A DNA stretch of 8,547 nucleotides from an uncultured beta proteobacterium. GTDB taxonomy: Bacteria > Pseudomonadota > Gammaproteobacteria > Burkholderiales > Rhodocyclaceae. Under the pieces are notes generated by a model. It saw nothing but the letters and a program-made list of their open reading frames with translations, had not been told where the DNA came from and made no database searches. How positions within the stretch are numbered: position 1 is the stretch's first letter; every line of letters starts with the position of its first letter. The stretch lies in the NCBI GenBank assembly GCA_903910495.1, contig CAIVZW010000090.1, positions 1-8,547 on the forward strand, given 5' to 3'. Positions 1-6,563 of this stretch are shown piece by piece. The translations under genes were made by a program, and so were the position numbers.

Positions 1-106
1 CAACGGGCTTCTGTTCGCAGGCCATTCCGAGAGTTTTCTGCATGCGGCGGATTTGTTCCGCTCACAGGGGAAAACGGTTTATGAGCTTGCATCCAGGCAA
101 CGTTAG
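1..106 (+). CDS. cheR: CheR chemotaxis methyltransferase, C-terminal end only
   Basis: The frame starting at base 2 is open from the window edge to a TAG at 104-106 and gives the last 34 residues of a protein. They read [12 protein letters not shown], then a short acidic and hydrophobic stretch ending VYELASRQR. The GHSES motif after a hydrophobic strand is typical of the extreme C-terminus of CheR, the SAM-dependent methyltransferase that adds methyl groups to glutamates on chemoreceptors. The catalytic domain lies outside the window. The frame overlaps the start of cheB by 26 bases, which suggests translational coupling of the methylating and demethylating enzymes. The family call rests on a short stretch, but the downstream cheB supports it. 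Confidence 0.8.
   Translation, partial: NGLLFAGHSESFLHAADLFRSQGKTVYELASRQR
66..70 (+). promoter_or_regulatory. Ribosome binding site deciding the cheB start
   Basis: AGGGG lies 10 bases before the ATG at 81. The in-frame ATG at 42 has no comparable purine run upstream and would place 13 extra residues inside cheR coding sequence. The site favours the start at 81. Confidence 0.6.
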
Positions 107-737
107 CAAGGGAATCTTGTCTGCTTCTTCGAAGGTCGTGGCACGTCCGGTATCCAGTGGCAGCAAGATCATTTTTGTCGGGGCCTCAACGGGCGGGACG
201 GAAGCAGTCAAAATCTTTCTCTTGGGCATTCCTCCTGATTGCCCGCCAATCCTGATTGTGCAGCATATGCCGGAGTCGTTTACCGCCTCGTTTGCCGCCC
301 GCTTGAACAGCCTTTGCCAGCCCCGCGTCATTGAGTCGCAAGGAGGGGAGTCGCTTGAATCGGGCACGGTATATGTCGCGCCTGGCCATTCGCATTTGAA
401 AATCAAGCGCAGCGCCTCTGGGTATGCCACCGAGTTGCTGCGGACGCCGCCCGTTAATCGCCACCGTCCTTCGGTTGATGTGTTGTTCGATTCGGCGGCT
501 GAAGTTGTCGGCCGCAATGCGATCGGAGTTATTCTCACCGGTATGGGTAAAGACGGGGCGTGTGGCCTGCTGCGCATGCGCAAGGCCGGCGCTCATACCT
601 TCGGGCAGGACGAAGCAACTTGTGTGGTCTACGGAATGCCAAGAGAAGCCGCAATGATCGGTGCCGTTGAGGAAGTTGCAGGTCTTGCGGATATTTCCCG
701 GCGCGTATTGTCAGTTTCTGGCAGGACAGTCCTATAA
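81..737 (+). CDS. cheB: CheB-type methylesterase domain protein without receiver domain
   Basis: This 218-residue protein matches the catalytic domain of CheB, which removes methyl groups from chemoreceptor glutamates and deamidates glutamines. The expected catalytic triad is present: Ser36 in GASTGG, His62 in QHMP and Asp158 in LTGMGKDGA. Other family signatures are VYVAPGHSH (97-105) and [11 protein letters not shown] (123-133). About 30 polar residues precede the domain. Typical CheB is about 350 residues with an N-terminal receiver domain that CheA phosphorylates. No receiver is present here, and there is no room for one because the frame starts inside the end of cheR. The enzyme is therefore probably not switched by its own phosphorylation (inference). 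The start at 81 is chosen over 42 because of the ribosome binding site at 66-70. A 435-base gap follows. Confidence 0.93.
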   Translation: MSLHPGNVSKGILSASSKVVARPVSSGSKIIFVGASTGGTEAVKIFLLGIPPDCPPILIVQHMPESFTASFAARLNSLCQPRVIESQGGESLESGTVYVAPGHSHLKIKRSASGYATELLRTPPVNRHRPSVDVLFDSAAEVVGRNAIGVILTGMGKDGACGLLRMRKAGAHTFGQDEATCVVYGMPREAAMIGAVEEVAGLADISRRVLSVSGRTVL

Positions 738-1172
738 CGCCAATAGGCATGAGCCTGCACTGCAAAATTGGGTGTGTCGGGTTTTGCGTGTTTGTTACGT
801 CTTGGCGAGTACCGGCTAAAGAGCTTGCTGATTTTGTCGTAAGCCAGATGAGTGCCCTTGAGTGCCACGGCAATTGGCCTGGCTGGCAGATATGCTTGAA
901 TCTTCCGGGACAAGATCACAATAGCAGCCGGAAATCGTTGTCGTCGTTGCAATCCTTGCGGATACTTCGACGATAAAAAGTGTAGTGGAAAACCGATACT
1001 TGTTTCCTGTGCGAAATGGTGTTGAAATAGGTTGCGGATTTTCAATAAGTCCCAAGACTGATGCGGTGTTGCGCCCGTTATTTTTCTGCAGATGGTTATG
1101 GTGAAATGAAGCCTGTTCGATTAAGATGTATGTAACAGGGTAGTAGGGTTTTTCCCAACAGGGAGTTTAGGC
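738..1172. other. Intergenic region between cheB and cheV, no convincing gene
   Basis: This 435-base gap separates the cheR-cheB pair from the cheV-to-cheA block. A 75-codon plus-strand frame (749-976) lacks a good ribosome binding site and resembles no family I recognise. Minus-strand frames cross it but run into cheB. No strong terminator hairpin with a T tract follows cheB. The gap contains a weak sigma-28-like promoter candidate at 974-999. Near its end, AGGGAG at 1160-1165 is the ribosome binding site of cheV. Its size suggests that the downstream block has its own promoter. Confidence 0.6.
974..999 (+). promoter_or_regulatory. Candidate sigma-28 (FliA)-like promoter upstream of cheV
   Basis: TAAA at 974-977 is followed 14 bases later by ACCGATAC at 992-999. 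The sigma-28 consensus is TAAAGTTT, 11 bases, then GCCGATAA, so the -10 matches 6 of 8 but the -35 is poor beyond TAAA and the spacing is one base short. An overlapping alternative -10, GACGATAA at 969-976, matches 7 of 8 but has a weak -35. Either would start transcription about 165-190 bases before cheV. Sigma-28 control of che genes is well known, but this site is only a pattern match. Confidence 0.25.
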
Positions 1173-2132
1173 ATGTCAGAACTGCTGAAAAATATTGATG
1201 CCCGTACCAAACTCGCTGGCACCAATAAGCTGGAAATTCTGCTGTTTTCACTCGGCACGAATTCGGTTACGGGACGAAGAGAGACATTTGGCATCAACGT
1301 TTTCAAGGTGCGGGAAGTCATGCGCACGCCGCCGATTACTGCAGCGCCCGAGATGCCTGCATCGGTCGAGGGGATGGTCAGTTTGCGCGGAGTCCTGGTT
1401 CCGGTCGTCGATCTGGCTAAATATGCCAGAGTGGACACCGAGACGCCGCGCTCCATCATGATCGTTACGGAGTACGCCGGTCATACTCAGGGCTTCCTGG
1501 TTGAGGGTGTCGATACCATCCTCCGTCTTGACTGGAGCCAGATGAAGGTCCCTCCGGAGATGTTGAGGGCCGAGATGGGTGGGCTGGTTACGGCAGTCAC
1601 CGAGTTGCCTGATGGCCGTCTGGTGATGATGATGGACGTTGAGAAAGTGCTCTCGGAGACAACGAATTACGACGAGGAAACCGTCTACCGCAACATCAAG
1701 CCCCTCAGTGATCCGAAACTGACCGTTTTCTTTGCGGATGATTCCGTCGTGGCGCGCAAGCAGATAATGCGTACCCTTGATGCGATGAAAGTCAAATACG
1801 TCGGGGCGATCAATGGGCGTGACGCATGGAATGAACTGGAGAAAGTTTCTGCCTATGCACAGAGTTCCGGTCAGAAGATAACCGATCTTGTCAGTCTGGT
1901 TCTGACCGATGTCGAGATGCCGGAAATGGATGGATATATCCTGACCAAGAAAATAAAGTCTGATCCGCGTTTTGCTGGCGTGCCGGTGATCATGCATTCG
2001 TCGCTGTCGGGCATGTCCAACCAGCAACTCGGCAAGTCAGTCGGCGTTGATGAATATGTGCCCAAGTTTGAAGCTCAGAAACTCTCGGAAACACTTTCGC
2101 GGCGTTTGATGGGAACGGTCCCCGTCGTATAG
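1173..2132 (+). CDS. cheV: CheV chemotaxis coupling protein, first copy
   Basis: This 319-residue protein has the CheV layout: a CheW-like coupling domain (about 17-165) followed by a response-regulator receiver (about 183-312). The CheW part docks CheA to chemoreceptors; the receiver is a CheA substrate linked to adaptation or phosphate buffering in known CheV proteins. The receiver has the acidic pocket Asp189-Asp190, phosphoacceptor Asp246 (TDVEMPEMDG), Ser276 at the switch position and Lys298 in PKF. The family's usual KPF is thus PKF, with no proline after the lysine. Compared with the next gene, a six-residue insertion (NSVTGR, 30-35) sits in the first loop of the CheW domain. AGGGAG at 1160-1165 is a good ribosome binding site. 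It is the first gene of a five-gene block that contains no separate cheW. Confidence 0.95.
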   Translation: MSELLKNIDARTKLAGTNKLEILLFSLGTNSVTGRRETFGINVFKVREVMRTPPITAAPEMPASVEGMVSLRGVLVPVVDLAKYARVDTETPRSIMIVTEYAGHTQGFLVEGVDTILRLDWSQMKVPPEMLRAEMGGLVTAVTELPDGRLVMMMDVEKVLSETTNYDEETVYRNIKPLSDPKLTVFFADDSVVARKQIMRTLDAMKVKYVGAINGRDAWNELEKVSAYAQSSGQKITDLVSLVLTDVEMPEMDGYILTKKIKSDPRFAGVPVIMHSSLSGMSNQQLGKSVGVDEYVPKFEAQKLSETLSRRLMGTVPVV

Positions 2133-2159
2133 CCGAATACCTGAAACAGTGATTTCGTT

Positions 2160-2163
2160 GGAG
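2160..2163 (+). promoter_or_regulatory. Ribosome binding site deciding the second cheV start
   Basis: GGAG lies 7 bases before the ATG at 2171 but only 1 base before the in-frame ATG at 2165. The spacing favours 2171 as the start; 2165 would add two residues. Confidence 0.55.
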
Positions 2164-2170
2164 TATGACG

Positions 2171-3109
2171 ATGGACGTGGCGGATAGTAATAACCTGCTC
2201 GACAGTGTTGATGCGAGAACCCGGTTGGCAGGCTCCAACAAGATGGAGATTCTGTTGTTCTCGTTGGGGACGAGGGAAACATTCGGGATCAACGTGTTCA
2301 AAGTGCGCGAAGTGGGGCGCACGCCGCATATCACCCGGACACCGAATATGCCGCGCGGAGTTGAAGGGCTTGTTTCCCTGCGCGGCAACGTGATTCCCGT
2401 GTTGTCTCTGGTCAGCTTCCTGGATCATAAGGACGAACCGATCGAGCGTGGCAAGACCATGATGGTTGCTGAATACTCCAAGCGTACCCTGGGTTTTCTG
2501 GTGCACGAGGTTGATCGCATCATCCGGGTCGACTGGGAAAAAGTACATGCTCCGGAAAGCGTTCTGTCGTCGAATCAGGGGCTCATTACGGCAATTACCG
2601 AACTTGAGAATGGTACCTTGGTGTCGCTTCTCGATGTCGAACAGATTCTTGCCAACGCGTTTGGCGAGGCCGTCATTGTTGATATTCCTGCGGCCCAGGT
2701 ACCGGAAGAAACAGGCGTGTTCTTCGTCGATGATTCGATCGTCGCGCGGCGCAAGATCGCGGAAGTGTTCGATAAACTGGGTGTCAAACACAAGCACGCC
2801 ACCAATGGTGCGGAAGCATGGAATCGTTTGCAGGGCCTGGCGGCACACGCGCAGCAAACAGAGTCAACGCTGCGTAACGATATTCGCCTCATTCTCGTTG
2901 ATGCAGAAATGCCCGAGATGGATGGTTACGTGCTCACCAAGTGTATAAAAAGCGATTCGCGTTTCGAGGGTATACCGGTGGTCATGCACTCGTCGCTGTC
3001 GTCCGAAGCCAATCGGGCTATGGGTCAGGCGGTTGGTGTTGATGCTTACGTTGCAAAGTTCGATGCCGAGATTCTGGCTGACACATTGCGACCAATGCTT
3101 GAGCGATAA
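2171..3109 (+). CDS. cheV: CheV chemotaxis coupling protein, second copy
   Basis: This 312-residue paralogue of the preceding gene has the same CheW-like (about 20-165) plus receiver (about 181-311) layout. Receiver residues are complete: Asp187-Asp188, phosphoacceptor Asp244 (VDAEMPEMDG), Ser274 and Lys296 in AKF. It presumably links receptors to CheA and can accept phosphate from it (family knowledge). The 14-residue segment RETFGINVFKVREV is identical in both copies, yet 8 of its 14 codons differ synonymously, so the duplication looks old and the segment is held by selection. The region between the two domains and the C-terminus differ more. The gene starts 38 bases after the first cheV and ends 21 bases before cheY, consistent with one operon. 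The start at 2165 is possible but less well spaced from GGAG. Confidence 0.95.
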   Translation: MDVADSNNLLDSVDARTRLAGSNKMEILLFSLGTRETFGINVFKVREVGRTPHITRTPNMPRGVEGLVSLRGNVIPVLSLVSFLDHKDEPIERGKTMMVAEYSKRTLGFLVHEVDRIIRVDWEKVHAPESVLSSNQGLITAITELENGTLVSLLDVEQILANAFGEAVIVDIPAAQVPEETGVFFVDDSIVARRKIAEVFDKLGVKHKHATNGAEAWNRLQGLAAHAQQTESTLRNDIRLILVDAEMPEMDGYVLTKCIKSDSRFEGIPVVMHSSLSSEANRAMGQAVGVDAYVAKFDAEILADTLRPMLER

Positions 3110-3130
3110 GAAGGAACTCGGGAGTAAAGA

Positions 3131-3520
3131 ATGGTTGATCCAAAGCTGAGGATTCTGGTTGTTGACGATTTTTCGACGATGCGCCGCATTGTAAGAAACC
3201 TGCTCAAGGAACTGGGTTTTACGAATGTTGACGAAGCTGAAGATGGTGCGATTGCTCTTCAGAAGTTGCAGGCGGGTGGTTTTGAGTTTGTCGTTACCGA
3301 CTGGAATATGCCGAACATGGACGGTCTGCAATTGCTGCAGGCCATTCGTTCAACACCAGCCTTGTCTCATCTCCCGGTAATGATGATTACCGCTGAAGCC
3401 AAAAAGGAAAATATTATTGCTGCGGCTCAGGCGGGAGCAAGCGGTTACATCGTAAAGCCCTTTACTGCGGCTACGCTTGCCGAAAAGTTGCAGAAAATCT
3501 TTGACAAGATGGGGGGTTGA
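3131..3520 (+). CDS. cheY: CheY chemotaxis response regulator
   Basis: This is a 129-residue single-domain receiver, the normal CheY length. Phosphorylated CheY leaves CheA, binds the flagellar switch and changes rotation. All diagnostic residues sit at the same numbers as in E. coli CheY: Asp12-Asp13 (acidic pocket), Asp57 (phosphorylation), Trp58, Thr87 (switch), Tyr106 (aromatic switch) and Lys109 in KPF. The stretch [19 protein letters not shown] (84-102) is typical of motility CheY rather than of a general receiver. GGAG at 3121-3124, 6 bases before the ATG, is a good ribosome binding site. Only one base separates its stop from the cheZ start, matching its role as the CheZ substrate. Confidence 0.97.
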   Translation: MVDPKLRILVVDDFSTMRRIVRNLLKELGFTNVDEAEDGAIALQKLQAGGFEFVVTDWNMPNMDGLQLLQAIRSTPALSHLPVMMITAEAKKENIIAAAQAGASGYIVKPFTAATLAEKLQKIFDKMGG

Positions 3521-3521
3521 G

Positions 3522-4415
3522 ATGAGCGACGCTACTAATTCTGGCGATTCGAGCGATCTCGAGGCCCTGTTTGACAGTATTGCCGGCGGTGTCGTACGTG
3601 CTGCACCAGTTCCCGTTCCAGAACCGGCACCCGTTGCGCTGGCAAATCCTTCGCTTATGCAGCAGGTGCACGGAGGCGGGGAGGCGACAGATGATTCCGA
3701 TGATTTGCAGGCCTTGTTCGATTCTGTTGCCCAGATAAAATCTGCAGGCGAAACGAGTGGCGATGACCTCAGTGTGGGTGCAGATGAAGAACAGGGTGAG
3801 TGGTCGGTACAGGGCAAGGTGTTCCAGCAGGTCGGTCTGATGGCCAGGCAGTTACATGACACGCTGGGCAGTCTGGGATATGACAAACTGATTGAAAAAA
3901 CGGTCTCAGCACTTCCGGATGCCAAGGACCGGCTAGCTTATATCGCCAATCTTACCGAGCAGGCGGCGTGCAAGGTGCTCAATGCCACCGATATCGCCAA
4001 TCCATTGCAGGACGAATTGGAAGCCGGATCTGCCTTGCTCGGCGCCAAATGGGATGCACTCTTCGCCAACAAGATGGGCGTCGAGGATTTCAAGCTGCTG
4101 GCCGCGGAAACGCGTGCTTTCCTCAAGATTGCCGTACCGCAACGAACTGCGGCAACCAAAGAGCAATTGCTCGAAATCATGATGGCGCAGGACTTTCAGG
4201 ATCTGACCGGACAGGTTATCAAAAAGGTGGTTGCGGTTGCGCAGGACATGGAGGCGCAACTGATGGAAGTGCTCATTGAAACGATGCCAGGAGAAAAACG
4301 TACCGAGTCGGTCAAATCGTTGCTGAACGGCCCGGTGATTAATGCTGCAGGGCGTACTGACGTTGTCGGAAGTCAGCAGCAGGTCGATGATCTGCTCGAC
4401 AGCCTGGGGTTCTAG
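3522..4415 (+). CDS. cheZ: CheZ phosphatase of CheY-P, with long N-terminal extension
   Basis: CheZ speeds removal of phosphate from CheY-P. The protein has 297 residues, against 214 in E. coli. The catalytic segment AQDFQDLTGQVIKK (222-235) holds Asp227 and Gln231, equivalent to E. coli Asp143 and Gln147. The last ten residues, VDDLLDSLGF, match the C-terminal peptide by which E. coli CheZ binds CheY. The offset of 84 residues shows that the extra length is N-terminal: about 85 residues rich in Asp, Ala, Pro and Ser, probably disordered. This extension carries two related motifs, SSDLEALFDSIA (10-21) and SDDLQALFDSVA (59-70), that resemble the C-terminal peptide. The start at 3522 follows GGGGGG at 3511-3516; an in-frame ATG at 3477 lies inside cheY and is unlikely. 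Confidence 0.95.
   Translation: MSDATNSGDSSDLEALFDSIAGGVVRAAPVPVPEPAPVALANPSLMQQVHGGGEATDDSDDLQALFDSVAQIKSAGETSGDDLSVGADEEQGEWSVQGKVFQQVGLMARQLHDTLGSLGYDKLIEKTVSALPDAKDRLAYIANLTEQAACKVLNATDIANPLQDELEAGSALLGAKWDALFANKMGVEDFKLLAAETRAFLKIAVPQRTAATKEQLLEIMMAQDFQDLTGQVIKKVVAVAQDMEAQLMEVLIETMPGEKRTESVKSLLNGPVINAAGRTDVVGSQQQVDDLLDSLGF
3549..3731 (+). repeat. Duplicated DLxALFDS peptide motif in the CheZ N-terminus
   Basis: Codons 10-21 (3549-3584) encode SSDLEALFDSIA and codons 59-70 (3696-3731) encode SDDLQALFDSVA. The two share S-x-D-L-x-A-L-F-D-S-x-A. The C-terminal CheY-binding peptide of the same protein (4383-4412) reads VDDLLDSLGF and shares the acidic-Leu-x(n)-Leu-x-Asp-Ser pattern. Proline- and glycine-rich sequence separates the copies. 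Confidence 0.7.
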
Positions 4416-4420
4416 GAGGT
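4414..4420 (+). promoter_or_regulatory. Strong ribosome binding site of cheA overlapping the cheZ stop
   Basis: AGGAGGT, a near-perfect anti-16S match, shares bases with the TAG stop of cheZ and lies 5 bases before the cheA ATG at 4426. It fixes that start over the in-frame ATG at 4342 inside cheZ, and it suggests coupled translation. Confidence 0.75.
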
Positions 4421-4425
4421 TCAAC

Positions 4426-6387
4426 ATGAGTGATTTTTCCGGAATGGAAGATCTGCTGCAGGATTTCTTGCAGGAGGCCAGCGACCTACTGTCCGACGTA
4501 GACAACAAACTGGTCGACTTGGAGAGAACTCCGGATGATCGGCGCTTGTTGAACGACATCTTTCGCGGGTTTCATACGATCAAGGGTGGTGCAGGCTTCC
4601 TGAATGCCACGGAGTTGGTGACTCTTTGCCATTTGACCGAGAACCTTTTTGACAAGCTGAGAAATGCCGAGATGTCGCTGACGCCGGAGTTGATGGATAC
4701 CATCATGGCGGCGACCCAGGGTGTCCGTAGCATGTTCGGCGAGTTATCGCAGGCTTCGCAGCCGCGTGCAGCACAGCCGGAAGTGATCGCTGCCTTAAGT
4801 GCGGCGTTGGTGATCGTTGAGGAAATCAATCCCGAACCGGTGTCTGCTGCTGCGCCGCAGGTCGGAAAGGCCCCCGTGCCTAGCCCTTCGCCTGAAACTC
4901 CACAAGTTGTGCCAGAGCCCGTTGCCACCAACGGGGATGACCCTGACTGGCAAGTCCTGCATGCTGCGATAACCGGTCAATCGGCTCCAGTACAGCCAAC
5001 TGTGTCTGTCGTTGCCAGGCAAAATGAGGCGGATAAAGCAATTGTTAGCGCTGCTCAAATGACCCCACATTTCCCGCCGGAAGGACGACGTGCGAGTGAC
5101 AAGCCGGCCGCTGTCGTCTCGGGTGCTACATCAGGGCGGCGCGTTGAAGAAAAAGCTGTGGCGCGTGAGTCGACGATTCGGGTGGATACCGCGCGCCTAG
5201 ATCAGGTGCTTAACCTTTCCGGTGAAATTGGGCTGACCAAGAATCGTCTGACCAGTCTGCGTGCCGACATTCTTGCCGGGCGGAATGATTCGGATACCCT
5301 GCATGCGCTTGATCAGGCCGTAAGCCAGCTTGATCTGCTGGTTTCCGATCTGCAGAACTCGGTGATGAAAACGCGGATGCAACCGATCGGTCGTTTGTTC
5401 CAGAAGTATCCGCGAATTGCCCGGGATCTTGCCAGACAGTTAGGCAAGGATGTCGAATTGGCTCTGATCGGAGAGGAAACCGAGGTCGATAAGACGATGA
5501 TCGAGGATCTCGCGGACCCCCTGGTTCACCTCGTCCGCAATGCGGTTGACCATGGCGTCGAGTCGCCGGAAGAACGTCTGGCCGCAGGCAAGCCGGCCAA
5601 GAGCATCGTCCGTCTTGAGGCACGTCAGGAGGGCGATCACATCGTTCTGATTATTGCCGATGACGGTCGCGGGATGAGTCCCGAACGCATTCGTTCGAAG
5701 GCGGTTGAAAAGGGCATTATCAGAGAAGAAGAAGCCAATACCCTGGATGACCGGCAAAGCCTGAATCTGATCTTCCTGCCCGGTTTCTCGACTATGACGC
5801 AGGCATCGGCTGTCTCGGGTCGCGGTGTGGGCATGGATGTGGTTAAAACCAATATCCAGAAACTCAACGGTTCGGTTGAAATCCGTTCTGAACTCGGCAA
5901 GGGCTCGGTTTTCATCATCTCGTTGCCACTGACACTGGCCATTCTGCCGGTCCTGCTTGTCCTACTGGGTGATCAACCTTTTGCCTTGCCGCTTTCAATG
6001 GTTCGCGAAATACTGCCCATCGAGAAGAGCAAGATGCAGGAAGTCGGTGGCAAGGAAACTCTGGTCGTGCGCGGCGAGGTGCTGCCAGTCGTTGCGCTTT
6101 CCCGCTTGCTGGGCTGGCCGGAGCTGCAGACGCCGGAATACGGTGTCCTGATGCAGACGTCGGAGCGCAGTTTCATTCTTTCTGTCGATAGTTTTGCCGG
6201 ACGCGACGATGCCGTGATCAAGTCACTGGATGATTTCCGTCCGCGTGGCGTTGCCGGGGTAACGACGCTATCGAATGGTCAGATCGTTCTGATTCTGGAT
6301 ATGAAAGAATTGTTGGCTGACCTTAATGCGCATATTGACAGTACGTTAGGCTCTAGACATGTCAAAACACTTGAACTTTCAATGTAA
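4426..6387 (+). CDS. cheA: CheA chemotaxis histidine kinase
   Basis: CheA autophosphorylates under receptor control and passes phosphate to CheY and other receivers. Domains in this 653-residue protein are as follows. P1 (HPt, about 5-110) has phosphoryl-accepting His50 in FHTIKGGAGF. A Pro/Ala-rich linker spans about 111-247. P3 dimerisation (about 248-315) starts at STIRVDTARLDQVLNLSGE. The P4 ATPase (about 316-500) has the N box at Asn372 (HLVRNAVDHG), G1 at DDGRGM (412-417), the F box at FLPGF (450-454) and G2 at GRGVGMD (465-471). P5, the CheW-like receptor-coupling domain, covers about 502-635. No folded P2 domain is evident in the linker. It holds only a short acidic/hydrophobic piece (DDPDWQVLHAAITG, 171-184). 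The start at 4426 has a strong ribosome binding site, and a terminator follows the stop. Confidence 0.97.
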   Translation: MSDFSGMEDLLQDFLQEASDLLSDVDNKLVDLERTPDDRRLLNDIFRGFHTIKGGAGFLNATELVTLCHLTENLFDKLRNAEMSLTPELMDTIMAATQGVRSMFGELSQASQPRAAQPEVIAALSAALVIVEEINPEPVSAAAPQVGKAPVPSPSPETPQVVPEPVATNGDDPDWQVLHAAITGQSAPVQPTVSVVARQNEADKAIVSAAQMTPHFPPEGRRASDKPAAVVSGATSGRRVEEKAVARESTIRVDTARLDQVLNLSGEIGLTKNRLTSLRADILAGRNDSDTLHALDQAVSQLDLLVSDLQNSVMKTRMQPIGRLFQKYPRIARDLARQLGKDVELALIGEETEVDKTMIEDLADPLVHLVRNAVDHGVESPEERLAAGKPAKSIVRLEARQEGDHIVLIIADDGRGMSPERIRSKAVEKGIIREEEANTLDDRQSLNLIFLPGFSTMTQASAVSGRGVGMDVVKTNIQKLNGSVEIRSELGKGSVFIISLPLTLAILPVLLVLLGDQPFALPLSMVREILPIEKSKMQEVGGKETLVVRGEVLPVVALSRLLGWPELQTPEYGVLMQTSERSFILSVDSFAGRDDAVIKSLDDFRPRGVAGVTTLSNGQIVLILDMKELLADLNAHIDSTLGSRHVKTLELSM

Positions 6388-6409
6388 ATAGATTTAAAAA
6401 CAATTGATT

Positions 6410-6442
6410 AGATAGGGAGCTTCGGCTCCCTATCTTTTTTTT
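6410..6442 (+). terminator. Intrinsic terminator after cheA
   Basis: A perfect 10-base-pair stem (6411-6420 with 6425-6434), extendable by one A-T pair, closes on a TTCG loop with a C-G closing pair, the very stable cUUCGg tetraloop. Eight T residues (6435-6442) follow directly. It lies 23 bases after the cheA stop and should end transcripts of the cheV-to-cheA block, insulating flhB. Confidence 0.93.
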
Positions 6443-6563
6443 ATGCCACTTCTGTGTGTTGTACCTGCGCTACTATTCTAGAATTCGTATAAATAAACTC
6501 TCATACCCCTTTATTTTGTATAGTTTTTTCATATAATACGGAGTAACTAACCGGAAGCCGCTA
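6443..6563 (+). promoter_or_regulatory. AT-rich leader of flhB with candidate promoter elements
   Basis: This stretch is visibly more AT-rich than its flanks. TATAAT at 6532-6537 is a perfect sigma-70 -10 hexamer, but the sequence about 17 bases upstream (6509-6514) is a poor -35, so an activator may be needed (inference). ATTCTAGAAT at 6475-6484 is a perfect 10-base palindrome that could be an operator. AAATAAA (6491-6497) and TTTATTT (6510-6516) form an inverted repeat around 12 bases. GGAAG at 6553-6557, 6 bases before the ATG, is the flhB ribosome binding site. I see no sigma-54 or sigma-28 match. A promoter here is expected because a strong terminator lies directly upstream. Confidence 0.45.

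Noticed and set aside
139..154. TGGCACG resembling a sigma-54 -24 element
   Set aside because: The expected TTGCA is absent at the proper distance (GTATC instead), and the site lies inside cheB.
887..901. CTGGCAGATATGCTT resembling a sigma-54 promoter
   Set aside because: The distance between the GG and GC elements is 7 bases instead of 10.
749..976. 75-codon plus-strand frame between cheB and cheV
   Set aside because: It has no good ribosome binding site, no recognisable family and unremarkable composition. It is best treated as a chance frame.
1122..1127. TAAGAT as a sigma-70 -10 box just before cheV
   Set aside because: It matches only 4 of 6, with a 3-of-6 -35, which is not above chance in this sequence.
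1248..2857. Two long minus-strand frames (259 and 260 codons) opposite the cheV genes
   Set aside because: They lie opposite well-supported cheV coding sequence. They occur at equivalent places in both paralogues because the plus-strand sequences are related.
3477..3521. Upstream in-frame ATG extending cheZ into cheY
   Set aside because: It overlaps essential cheY coding sequence. The ATG at 3522 has a purine-rich ribosome binding site and gives a normal protein start.
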